Of a stretch of 10,591 nt of DNA, positions 1 through 6,469 are shown one piece after another. The notes below the pieces were generated by a model that saw only the letters and a program-made list of their open reading frames with translations, was not told the DNA's origin and did not search any database. Both the position numbers and the translations under genes were made by a program. Position 1 is the stretch's first letter. Each line of letters opens with the position of its first letter. The DNA is from CAZOJJ01 sp964580105. Its GTDB lineage: Bacteria > Bacteroidota > Rhodothermia > Rhodothermales > Rubricoccaceae. The DNA lies in NCBI GenBank assembly GCA_964580105.1, contig CAZOJJ010000079.1, positions 1 through 10,591 of the forward strand, given 5' to 3'.

Positions 1-1032
1 GATCGGTTGGTAGAGGTCGGGGTCGCCGGGCTGCCCGCGCGTGAGCACCAACGGCCTCGGCCCGCCGAGGCGCATCTCGACCGGGTCGCCCTCGTATCCG
101 TCGCGCGCGATGCGGATGCGGTAGAGGCGCCCGTCGAGCGAGCGGGTGTAGCCGAGGAAGCGGTCGGCGTAGCCGCTGGGGTCGGGACCGTCGCCGAACG
201 GGTATCGCACGACGACCAGGCCGGAGCCGCCCGCTCCGCCTGCATCTGAAGCACTGAAGCTGCCGCCACCGCCGCCACCGGTGTTCGGTGTACCGGATTC
301 ACCAGGCCCGGTTTTACTGCCGGCACCACCGCCGCCGATACCGCCAGTTCCGGGGCCACCAGATCCCGCACTGTTGCGCCCCCCGCCACCGCCGCCGCCA
401 ACGGCCGGCGGCGCGCCTAGGCCTACCGCCTCACCCCATCCAAACGAATCAAGCGTTACGCCATTGCCGCCGTTGCCTGCCGGATTCGAGCTGCCCGCAG
501 ACCCGCTGACGTTCGCACCAGCTTCAGCCGCGCCACCGCCGCCGCCGCCGCCTGAGAAGTTGATGCCGCCGTTGGCGACATTTCCGCCGGCGTTCCCTTG
601 CCCCGCCGTTCCACTCCCTCCAGTCGTCGATGAGGGAACGGACGCGTCTCTCATACCCGCGCCGCCGCCGCCACTCCCTCCAGGCAGCCCATCATGGTCC
701 GCACTTCGTCCGCCACCCCCGCCGCCGCCTATCGCCACCTCGGCTCCGAACGACGAATCCCCGCCGTTCGAGCCGCGCCCGCCTGACGTCCCGCCCGCAC
801 CGCCAGACCCGACGGTAACCGGCACGTCGCCGGAGACAGTAATGCCCGTGACAACACGTACGCCACCCGCGCCGCCGCCGCCGCCTTGACGCGAGCCGCC
901 ACCGCCGCCACCGGCCACGATCAGGACGTCCACCTCGCCCGCCTCGACGAGTGTGAGCGTCCCGCTCTCGGTGAAGACGTGGTAGCGGTAGCCGCCCGCG
1001 TCAACCGTCGTGCCTCCCTCGAACTCTGCCAT
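1..1032 (-). CDS. Glycine-rich tail protein fused to a baseplate/tail-tip-like domain (C-terminus beyond the window)
   Basis: The frame is open for 344 codons from ATG at 1032 to the left edge, so the protein is incomplete at its C-terminus. Residues 1-40 form a small beta-rich leader (YRYHVFTESGTLTLVE, then VDVLIVA). Residues 41-270 are glycine-rich, with six poly-Gly runs of 5-7 residues near 41, 50, 102, 161, 212 and 252. This part closes with GGSGLVVVRYP, the usual end of phage and bacterial glycine-rich adhesin domains. Residues 290-344 (GRLYRIRI, YEGDPVE, LYQPI) look like the start of a tail-tip/baseplate protein of Bacteroidota-type phages, so the glycine-rich part seems to be an N-terminal module on a larger tail protein. 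The start lies 2 nt after the tape measure stop, with GGAG upstream. A receptor-binding role, perhaps through a polyglycine-II fold as in phage S16 gp38, is inference. Codons in the middle are much less GC-biased than in neighbouring genes. Confidence 0.72.
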   Translation of the reverse strand, partial: MAEFEGGTTVDAGGYRYHVFTESGTLTLVEAGEVDVLIVAGGGGGGSRQGGGGGAGGVRVVTGITVSGDVPVTVGSGGAGGTSGGRGSNGGDSSFGAEVAIGGGGGGGRSADHDGLPGGSGGGGAGMRDASVPSSTTGGSGTAGQGNAGGNVANGGINFSGGGGGGGAAEAGANVSGSAGSSNPAGNGGNGVTLDSFGWGEAVGLGAPPAVGGGGGGGRNSAGSGGPGTGGIGGGGAGSKTGPGESGTPNTGGGGGGSFSASDAGGAGGSGLVVVRYPFGDGPDPSGYADRFLGYTRSLDGRLYRIRIARDGYEGDPVEMRLGGPRPLVLTRGQPGDPDLYQPI

Positions 1033-1034
1033 GG

Positions 1035-3644
1035 TCAGCTCCGGCTCTGCCGCCGCGTGGGCGTGCGCCCGTCGGCGGCCTGCCGCGTGCTCGACCGCTG
1101 GACGAGCGCGTAGGCGTAGTCGCCCTGGAGGCGCATCTCGTCGAACTCGTGCCGGTGGACGAACTCGAACTGGAGCGGGCCGCCCCCACCAAAGGCACTG
1201 CCTGCCTTGTTCGAGCCGCCGGCCAGCGTCTCGGCCGCCGTGCCGATGAGGCCGAGGAACCCGCCGGACCCCCCGAAGGCGTCCGCGATGAGCTTGAGGA
1301 GCACCGTCTTGGCGATGGCCACCAGCAGCTCCTCGATGATCCGCCCGAGCACGCGGAGGATGCCGGCGCCGAGCCGCTCGAAGGCGTTTTCGACGCCCTG
1401 CAGGCTGTCCTCGAACTCGGCCAACTGCTCCTGGAGGAGCGCCATCTCCAGGCGGTAGCGCTCCGCGCCGATCTGGCCGGCCTGCCACAGCTCCGTCAGC
1501 CGCTTCTCGGCGTCGGCGAAGTCGAGCCGGGTCAGGTCGACCTCGGCCTCGGACGGCCCGCCCAGGCCGAGGAGCGCGCCGCCGAGGTCGGAGAGGAAGC
1601 CGACGACGGTCTGCGCGAGGTCCTCGGCGAACGCGCTGAGCCCGCGCATGAGCCGCTTCGTGGAGTCGGCCAGCTCCGTCGCCCGCCGCGTGGCCGCGTC
1701 GAACGTGCGGTCGGACACCTCGCGGACGCGCGAGAGGTCGGAGAGGATCTGCTGAAGGCTCGGCGCCTTCATCTTGAACTCGGCGGCCGGCTTCTCGCCC
1801 TCCTTGCGGATCGCCTTCAGCGCCTCCTCCGCCTCCCGGGCCCGGCGGGCGAGGTCCTCGATGGCCGCGTTGGCGCGCCCCTCGTTGGCGCCGAGCGCGC
1901 GCGCTACGGACCCCTCCAGCAGCCGCGCCGCCTCCTCGGCGGCCTCGATGGGCGTCACGAGCCCGAGGCGGACGCGCTCGCCCAGCGCGGCCAGCGCCTC
2001 CTCGGCGTCGGCGATGATCTCGCCGACCGACTTCCCGCTCCCCTTCGGCGCCGGGGGCGTCACAGGGAGCCGCGCCCGCCCGCCGCCCTCCGCACCGCCG
2101 CCGTAGACGCCGCGCAGCAGGTCGAGCACGAGCGCCTCGTTGCGGCTCTGCAGCGCAGCCTGCCGGGCCGCCTCGATCCGCTGGAGCGACTGCCCGACGG
2201 CAGCGGCGGCCCGGACGCCGATGTCGGCGAGCACGTTTCCGAGGGGAGTGCCGATCCCGGCGCCGAAGAGGGCCACCTGCGCGGCCAGCGTCTGCAGCCC
2301 CTCGCCGAACGTGCGGACGACGAAGTCCATCCCGTTCTGCGCCGCGCGCCCGAACGACTCCATCGCGCCCTCCCAGTCGCCGGCGAGGAGCTGGAGCCAG
2401 CCGACGACGACGTTCAGCAGCTGCGAGAGCAGCGTGCCCGCCAGGTCGATCACGATGGAGAGCGCCTTGTCGACGACCGCCACGATGAGGTCGCCGTGCT
2501 CCTCCCACAGCTCGCCGAGCCGGCCCAGCGCGGGCCCGAGGTCGGCAAGGAGCCGGCTGCCGGCCTCGCGCCCCGCCTCGAGCACACGGCCGAAAGCGGC
2601 GCGCGTGGCCTCCAGCGCGCCGGGCAGCCGCTCCCGGGCGAAGGCGCTGACCTTCTCCCAGTTGGCGATGAGGAGCCCGGCCCCGACCGCCAGGGCCGTC
2701 AGCGCCAGCCCAACCGGGCCGGTCACAGCGGAGAGGACGACGAGCCCGGCGCGGAGGATGGACACCACCGAGGCCAGCTTGCCGAGCACGAGGAGCACCG
2801 GACCCGCCGCCGCGGCGACGATGCCCAGCACGACGATCAGCCGCTGCGTCGAGGGCTCCAGCTGCGCGAAGGCCTCCGAGGCCCGCGCCGCCAGCGCCGT
2901 GAAGCGCTCCCACGCCGGGACCACCACCTCCGCGACGGCCTCGCCGACCGGCCGCAGCGCGGCCATCAGGTTGTCGAGCCCGTTCTCGAGTGCGTTGAGG
3001 ATGCCGCCCTCCGCGCGGGGCAGCGCCGCGAGCCCCTCCTGCAGCTTGGCGAAGAACTCGTCCACCGTCACGCCGGAGGCGCGGATGGCCTCGGCGCTCG
3101 ACGTGCCGAACGCGCGCTGGAGCGCCTGCGCGATGGCGGGCGAGCGCTCGAGTATCACGTTGAGGTTCTCGGCCGTGATCTTGCCGAGCGAGGCGATCTG
3201 GGTGAACTGCCGGTTGACCTCTCCGAAGTCCTCGGCGCCGCCCCCACTGAGCGCGATCGCGTTGCCGAGTCCCTCGATGAGGGCGCGCGCCTCGTCGGCC
3301 GATTTCCCGACGTTCTGCAGCTGGACCGAGGCCCTGACGACCTGCTCGAACCCGAGGCCTGGCGCCTCGGCCGTCTGGCGCAGCCGCTCCAGCTCGGCGC
3401 CCGCCGCGTCGGAGGAGCCGAGCACGGCCGCGAGCGCCTTCTCCAGCGACTCCAGCTGCCCGGCGCTCCGCACCGAGACGACGCCGAGCGCGGTGAGCGG
3501 GGCCGTCACGTACGTCGTGAGCGCCGAGCCGAGGCGCTCGGCGCCCTGCCCGAACCGCTCCAGCCGCTGCTCGGCCCGCGCGAGGGCGCGGTCGAGCGGC
3601 GTGAGGTCGGCGCCGAGGACGACGGTGAGCTCGCCGAGGGTCAC
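1035..3644 (-). CDS. Tail tape measure protein
   Basis: 869 residues from a GTG start; GGAGG lies 11 nt upstream and the frameshifted chaperone frame stops 6 nt before. In this family the protein sits inside the tail tube, sets its length and is involved in DNA passage into the cell. The first 210 residues match the tape-measure N-terminal domain type: an opening like LGELTVVLGAD, an amphipathic helix, then LNVILERSPAIAQAL and GVTVDEFFAKLQEG. Two strongly hydrophobic blocks follow (about residues 268-326 and 385-422), then long Ala/Glu/Arg-rich helical stretches, and a last hydrophobic block near 760-800 (ILRVLGRIIEELLVAIAKTV). The C-terminal 30 residues are polar and low-complexity. No lytic transglycosylase or peptidase motif is visible. 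At about 1.5 angstrom per residue, the usual rule for tape measures, the tail would be near 130 nm (inference). Position after the gpG/gpGT pair and gene size both fit. Confidence 0.93.
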   Translation of the reverse strand: MTLGELTVVLGADLTPLDRALARAEQRLERFGQGAERLGSALTTYVTAPLTALGVVSVRSAGQLESLEKALAAVLGSSDAAGAELERLRQTAEAPGLGFEQVVRASVQLQNVGKSADEARALIEGLGNAIALSGGGAEDFGEVNRQFTQIASLGKITAENLNVILERSPAIAQALQRAFGTSSAEAIRASGVTVDEFFAKLQEGLAALPRAEGGILNALENGLDNLMAALRPVGEAVAEVVVPAWERFTALAARASEAFAQLEPSTQRLIVVLGIVAAAAGPVLLVLGKLASVVSILRAGLVVLSAVTGPVGLALTALAVGAGLLIANWEKVSAFARERLPGALEATRAAFGRVLEAGREAGSRLLADLGPALGRLGELWEEHGDLIVAVVDKALSIVIDLAGTLLSQLLNVVVGWLQLLAGDWEGAMESFGRAAQNGMDFVVRTFGEGLQTLAAQVALFGAGIGTPLGNVLADIGVRAAAAVGQSLQRIEAARQAALQSRNEALVLDLLRGVYGGGAEGGGRARLPVTPPAPKGSGKSVGEIIADAEEALAALGERVRLGLVTPIEAAEEAARLLEGSVARALGANEGRANAAIEDLARRAREAEEALKAIRKEGEKPAAEFKMKAPSLQQILSDLSRVREVSDRTFDAATRRATELADSTKRLMRGLSAFAEDLAQTVVGFLSDLGGALLGLGGPSEAEVDLTRLDFADAEKRLTELWQAGQIGAERYRLEMALLQEQLAEFEDSLQGVENAFERLGAGILRVLGRIIEELLVAIAKTVLLKLIADAFGGSGGFLGLIGTAAETLAGGSNKAGSAFGGGGPLQFEFVHRHEFDEMRLQGDYAYALVQRSSTRQAADGRTPTRRQSRS

Positions 3645-3650
3645 GGTAGG

Positions 3651-4031
3651 CTACGCCTCCAAGGGGCTACGGGCGCTCAGGGCGCCCTGGATGGCTGCGA
3701 GGTCGTGCGCGAAGGGCTCGGGCACGCCGGCCCGGAACTCACGCCGGTAGGCGTCGCGGGCCAGGAGGATCTCGTCGGGCTCGTCGGCGGCCGGGCCAGT
3801 CTCGCCCTTCCCCTGGCCCTTGAAGGCGCGGGCGAGGGCGAAGAGGGGGTGGGCCTCGGTGGCGGCGCCGAGCATGACGAGGGCGTCGGTGACGGTCACC
3901 CGCCGCGCCTCCCACGGCCTCAGGTGGCAGAGGCCGTAGAGCGTGGCGCGGAGGCGGCCGGTCGTGAGGGGGGCGTCGGCTTTGTCGTCTCCTTCGCCGA
4001 CGACGGCGCCGACGACGGCGCCGTCGTCGGC
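3651..4031 (-). CDS. Tail assembly chaperone, -1 frameshift extension (T part of gpGT)
   Basis: This is the downstream half of a frameshift product. Translation would start at 4540, read 170 codons in the first frame, slip back one base on GGGAAAG (4037-4031) and go on with GCC at 4031 for 126 codons to TAG at 3651-3653, giving a fusion of about 296 residues. The -1 frame has no stop between the slip site and 3651. It begins ADDGAVVGAVVG and has a well-formed body (LRATLYGLCHLRPWE, LFALARAF, LARDAYRREF). An independent start at GTG 3899 would give only 82 residues and lacks a convincing ribosome site, so the fusion reading is preferred. In lambda, gpGT binds the tape measure through its T part and recruits tail tube subunits; the same job is inferred here from the position directly before the tape measure gene. 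Confidence 0.82.
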   Translation of the reverse strand, partial: ADDGAVVGAVVGEGDDKADAPLTTGRLRATLYGLCHLRPWEARRVTVTDALVMLGAATEAHPLFALARAFKGQGKGETGPAADEPDEILLARDAYRREFRAGVPEPFAHDLAAIQGALSARSPLEA

Positions 4032-4540
4032 TTTCCCAGGCTCCTCTCCAGATCGGAGGCCTCACTCAGCCCGGCCTCGCTGGCGAAGGCGAGGAGCTTG
4101 GGGTAGACGGCCTTCCCGATGCCGACGACGGCGGGCAGTGTGAGCCGGGCCTTGACCTCCTCGAACCGGAGGCCCCGGTCGAAGGGGAGCAGCCCGGCCC
4201 AGAGCACGACGGCGAAGTCGGAGACCGTCTCCGTCGTGAGCACGCCCTTCAGCCGGGGGAGGACGCCGAAGACGGCGCGGGCGTCGGTGATCTCGACGTC
4301 CTGGACGTCTTTCCCTCCGCCCTTGACCGCCTCCAGGAAGCGGAGGACGATGGAGAACAGGGCCGGGAGCGGGTCGTGGCCGGCGATGGCCGCGCGCTCG
4401 CAGCCGTCGAGGCAGAGGAGGAACGGGCGGTCCACCCCGCCGAGCGGGACGTGGGCCACCTGGGGGTCGGCGAGCAGGTCGCGCTGGAGGTCGTCGAGGC
4501 TCGATAGGTCGAGCTTCGACGTGTCGAGGGGTTCGGGCAT
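3920..4540 (-). CDS. Tail assembly chaperone, main frame (gpG-like)
   Basis: 206 residues from ATG at 4540. It lies between the tail tube and tape measure genes, the standard place for the gpG chaperone of long-tailed phages, which coats the tape measure while the tube polymerises. Residues 1-165 look like a compact mixed alpha/beta domain (HVPLGGVDRPFLLCLDG, ALFSIVLRFLEAV, FAVVLWAGLLPFD, FEEVKARLTLPAVVGIGKAV). After the slip site (GK at 169-170) the zero frame continues for 36 residues made almost only of Pro, Thr, Ser, Ala and Lys, ending at TGA 3920-3922. This contrasts with the protein-like -1 frame over the same DNA. The leader has no Shine-Dalgarno sequence and carries a tandem 15-bp repeat. 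Assignment rests on gene order and on the frameshift signal rather than on a strong sequence motif. Confidence 0.82.
   Translation of the reverse strand: MPEPLDTSKLDLSSLDDLQRDLLADPQVAHVPLGGVDRPFLLCLDGCERAAIAGHDPLPALFSIVLRFLEAVKGGGKDVQDVEITDARAVFGVLPRLKGVLTTETVSDFAVVLWAGLLPFDRGLRFEEVKARLTLPAVVGIGKAVYPKLLAFASEAGLSEASDLERSLGKPTTAPSSAPSSAKETTKPTPPSRPAASAPRSTASAT
3997..4030 (-). promoter_or_regulatory. Hairpin directly downstream of the slippery site
   Basis: The minus strand from 4030 to 3997 can form a perfect 14-bp stem (CCGACGACGGCGCC with GGCGCCGTCGTCGG) around a 6-nt loop GTCGTC. It starts at the base after the slippery heptamer, with no spacer. A competing fold of about 9 bp with a GCGC loop uses the nearer copy of a 12-nt tandem repeat. 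A role in stimulating frameshifting is inferred; the usual spacer is several bases, so part of the stem would be melted when the ribosome is on the slip site. Confidence 0.6.
4031..4037 (-). promoter_or_regulatory. Programmed -1 ribosomal frameshift slippery heptamer GGGAAAG
   Basis: The minus strand reads GGGAAAG and is phased as G GGA AAG in the chaperone frame, the same heptamer and phase as the lambda G/T frameshift site. A one-base slip re-pairs GGG AAA and enters the open frame that ends at 3651. Confidence 0.85.
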
Positions 4541-4547
4541 GAGGAGT

Positions 4548-4577
4548 CTGCCAGGGGCAGCGCTGCCAGGGGCAGCG
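4548..4577 (-). repeat. Perfect tandem 15-bp repeat in the chaperone leader
   Basis: Two adjacent identical copies of ctgccaggggcagcg (plus strand, 4548-4562 and 4563-4577) end 8 bases before the chaperone start codon at 4540. Each copy holds an inverted repeat ctgcc/ggcag around 3 nt, so the mRNA leader can form two small hairpins or one joint one. No function is known; a translational control element is possible. Confidence 0.7.
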
Positions 4578-4596
4578 GCGGAGTGCTACGGGAAGG

Positions 4597-4634
4597 GGCG
4601 CCCGCCCGACGGACCTTATCGTCGGGCGGGCGCC
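4597..4634 (-). terminator. Strong intergenic hairpin after the tail tube gene (terminator or processing site)
   Basis: A perfect 14-bp inverted repeat (ggcgcccgcccgac at 4597-4610 and its complement at 4621-4634) encloses a 10-nt loop and begins 12 nt after the tail tube stop. One more G-C pair can close the loop side. No run of T follows on either strand, so it is not a classic intrinsic terminator. It could be an attenuator, an mRNA-stabilising end or an RNase site that sets tail tube expression apart from the chaperone and tape measure genes. Confidence 0.6.
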
Positions 4635-4646
4635 GGGGCGAGCCGA

Positions 4647-5099
4647 TCAGGTCGAGAGGGCCGGGACGTCCTCGCGGACGTAGGCTCCCACGCCGGCGAG
4701 CGTGAAGTCGTCGGTGGCCGCCGCGTTGTTGTCCTTCGCGGCGGTGTAGGCGAGCACCTGGGCACGGCCGCGCTCCTGCTCGTGGCCCTCCACGTTGTCC
4801 GTCTTGAGCCACCAGCCCGTCGTCTTCTGCTCGTGGGCCGTCTTGAGCCCCTGCTGCCCCGCGTCGCCCTCGGCGATGGAGTTGCACGAGACCTCGATAC
4901 GGTAGGTGTTCGAGCCGGCGAGCGTGGCCGAGCCGTCCTTGTCCTCGATGGGTACCTCCGCGTTCGTCGAGGCCTTGCGCCAGGTGCGCACCTTGCCGAC
5001 GAGGTCGTAGGCGGGATCGGTGGAGTCGTCGGGGTCGGACGGTTCGGTGGCCGCCCAGTACATGAGGTATTGGGTGCCGGAGTGGCGCTGGTCTTCCAT
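4647..5099 (-). CDS. Major tail tube protein
   Basis: 150 residues from ATG at 5099, preceded by a leader without Shine-Dalgarno. Proteins of this type stack as hexameric rings to form the tail tube around the tape measure. The layout fits small siphovirus tube proteins: a short N-terminal arm (residues 1-20), then a beta-rich body with IEDKDGSATLAG, YRIEVSCNSIAEGDAG, a central loop WWLKTDNVEG, and a final strand pair TDDFTLAGVGAYVRED that resembles the common tube-protein ending. The gene sits directly after the DUF3168-like tail completion gene (12 nt gap) and before a strong hairpin and the gpG/gpGT pair, exactly the expected order. Identification is by gene order, size and the closing strand pattern; no catalytic residues apply. 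Confidence 0.82.
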   Translation of the reverse strand: MEDQRHSGTQYLMYWAATEPSDPDDSTDPAYDLVGKVRTWRKASTNAEVPIEDKDGSATLAGSNTYRIEVSCNSIAEGDAGQQGLKTAHEQKTTGWWLKTDNVEGHEQERGRAQVLAYTAAKDNNAAATDDFTLAGVGAYVREDVPALST

Positions 5100-5111
5100 G
5101 GGATCGGGGGC

Positions 5112-5429
5112 TTAGGTGGGTGCGAGGGTGTAGCGAAGGCGGAGGAGGCGGTCGGCGAGCGGCGCGCCGGAGGCGCCCGGGCCGCGCGTGCCGGCGGGGT
5201 CGTTCTCCGGGCCGGTGGCGGCCAGGTCGAGGCGGGCCTCCTGGACGGAGAAGCCGGACACGCTGATAGCCAGGCCGGCGGTGATCACGACGGCCTCGAT
5301 GGCGCGGGCGGCGCGCTCGGTCGAGGCGAAGACGCGGAGGGTTTTCGTGAGCTCGGCGGGGCGCGTGTTCTTGTCGGAGAACGTCGCGAGCCCCTCGGCC
5401 TCGGTGTCGCTGACGAGCCAGACGTAGGG
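5112..5429 (-). CDS. Tail completion protein, DUF3168 / SPP1 gp17-like (N-terminus lost in the assembly gap)
   Basis: 105 residues are visible, from the gap edge to TAA at 5112-5114. The first residues, PYVWLVSDTEAEG, match the conserved stretch found about 30-40 residues into DUF3168 proteins. TFSDKNTRPAELTKTLRVFA and the helix ERAARAIEAVVITAGL follow, and the end LRLRYTLAP is also typical. These proteins sit at the head-proximal end of the tail and help join it to the head. The stretch after the core (GPENDPAGTRGPGASG) is a low-complexity loop. The reading frame happens to match that of the adaptor across the 100 N, but the gap length is a placeholder, so the two should not be read as one protein. 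The start codon is not in the visible sequence. Confidence 0.75.
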   Translation of the reverse strand, partial: PYVWLVSDTEAEGLATFSDKNTRPAELTKTLRVFASTERAARAIEAVVITAGLAISVSGFSVQEARLDLAATGPENDPAGTRGPGASGAPLADRLLRLRYTLAPT

Positions 5430-5529
5430 NNNNNNNNNNNNNNNNNNNNNNNNNNNNNNNNNNNNNNNNNNNNNNNNNNNNNNNNNNNNNNNNNNNNNNN
5501 NNNNNNNNNNNNNNNNNNNNNNNNNNNNN
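5430..5529. other. Assembly gap of exactly 100 N
   Basis: A run of exactly 100 N, the conventional size for a gap of unknown length. It lies between the end of the head-tail adaptor and the conserved core of the DUF3168-like protein. In HK97-like gene orders an HK97 gp10-like protein (roughly 400-500 bp) usually sits here, so the true missing length may be several hundred bases. Confidence 0.98.
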
Positions 5530-5882
5530 GGGTTGGCCTGGGTGAGGAACTCCCACGCGCGGCGGCGCCCGCCGATCTCGGCGACGCTGACGACGTGGAG
5601 CGGGACGTCGCCGTCCGAGCGGCGCCATACGAGGCGCCGCTGCACGGTCACGCTCAGGTCGGCCCGGTAGCGCATCCGGACGCGGTGCGGCTGGGTCGCC
5701 GCGGCCTGCCCGGCGCGCTCGGCCTCGCGGCCCGTGAGCGGCTCGACGGACGCCCAGACGGTGTCCACGTCCGTCCACGTGGGCTCGGACTCGCCGCCGC
5801 CGATGGGCGTGCGCGCCTGCTGCTGGATCGTCACGCGCTCGCGGAGGTCGCCGGCGCGGAGGACGTGGGCAGACCCGGCCAT
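5530..5882 (-). CDS. Head-tail adaptor, SPP1 gp16 / phage head-tail joining family (C-terminus lost in the gap)
   Basis: 117 residues are visible from ATG at 5882. The family signature is clear from end to end: AGDLRERVTIQ near the N-terminus, then TWTDVDTVWASVEPLTGREAE, then a His/Arg strand HRVRMRYRADLSV, then the closing block GGRRRAWEFLTQA. Such proteins form the ring between the connector and the tail, and act as a stopper that closes the filled head. Family members are usually about 110-115 residues, so only a few residues should be missing past the gap edge. Start and upstream stop share the A of TGATG with the connector gene, which suggests translational coupling. Nothing odd is seen apart from the gap. 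Confidence 0.88.
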
Positions 5883-6469
5883 CAGACCCTCACCCGCTGG
5901 TACGTGCGGAACGGCGCCGTCACGACGCCCGGCAGGCGGCCCACGACGGTGCCCACGACGACGTCCTCGCGGTGCTCGTAGGCCGTGGCCACGGCCCGGA
6001 GGAGGTCGAGGCGGAGGCCGGGCTGGGCCGCCTCCAGCGCCTCGGCCGTCTCGGCGTAGCCGGCCGTGAAGGCGAGGGCGATCCGCTCGCCCGGGCCGAG
6101 GCGGGCGTACCGCGTCACGACGACGTCGTCGCCGTCGAGGCGGAAGTCGTCGCCCTCGTCGAGCTCGGTCTCGGCGTCGTCGGCGTCGTAGAACGACGCG
6201 GACTCGACGGCGACCAGCGGCGCGCGCGGGAGCCGGATCACCATCCCGTCGTCCAGGGGGGACTTCTCGGCGGGACCGTAGACGGTCAGCTCGAAGGCGC
6301 GCTCCAGGAAGGCACGCTCGCAGAGGCGCTCGGCCTGGCCTGCGACGGCGAGCACGAGGGCGGTGACGAGGTCGTCCTCGGCCGCGCCCTCGACGCGGGC
6401 GTACGCCTTGGCGTCTTCGGTCGATACCGGCGCCTCCAGCGGGTCGAGCTCTAGGAGCCGCGTGCGCAT
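5882..6469 (-). CDS. Head-tail connector protein, HK97 gp6-like
   Basis: 195 residues from ATG at 6469, which overlaps the upstream stop by one base (TGATG). Family features appear in order: STEDAKAYARVEG with a following acidic stretch and the helix DDLVTALVLAVAGQAERLCER (residues about 18-50); the strand LPRAPLVAVESASFYD near 80-95; a predicted beta segment with IALAFTAGYAE; and the C-terminal helical block LDLLRAVATAYEHRED. Connector proteins of this type form a dodecameric ring under the portal and provide the surface for the adaptor. A longer frame reaching back to 6595 exists but starts with an Arg/Pro-rich stretch overlapping the glycosyltransferase gene and is rejected. Location between the head genes and the adaptor supports the call. 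Confidence 0.88.
   Translation of the reverse strand: MRTRLLELDPLEAPVSTEDAKAYARVEGAAEDDLVTALVLAVAGQAERLCERAFLERAFELTVYGPAEKSPLDDGMVIRLPRAPLVAVESASFYDADDAETELDEGDDFRLDGDDVVVTRYARLGPGERIALAFTAGYAETAEALEAAQPGLRLDLLRAVATAYEHREDVVVGTVVGRLPGVVTAPFRTYQRVRV

Noticed and set aside
281..889. Proline-rich open frame on the plus strand
   Set aside because: It is the complement of the poly-Gly codons of the minus-strand tail protein, read in another frame.
3739..4065. Arginine-repeat open frame on the minus strand in the third frame of the chaperone region
   Set aside because: Its run of Arg comes from the CGACGACGG repeat read in the wrong frame; the -1 frame and zero frame explain this DNA.
1149..4106. 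Open frame of 985 codons on the plus strand opposite the tape measure and chaperone genes
   Set aside because: It is the antisense shadow of GC-rich codons. Its product is a monotonous Glu/Arg/Leu/Gly/Ala mix without domains, whereas the minus strand gives a clear tape measure protein in the right gene order.
5112..5882. Single 256-residue protein across the N run
   Set aside because: The N run is a placeholder of unknown length, and the two sides match two different head-tail families, so they are treated as two broken genes.
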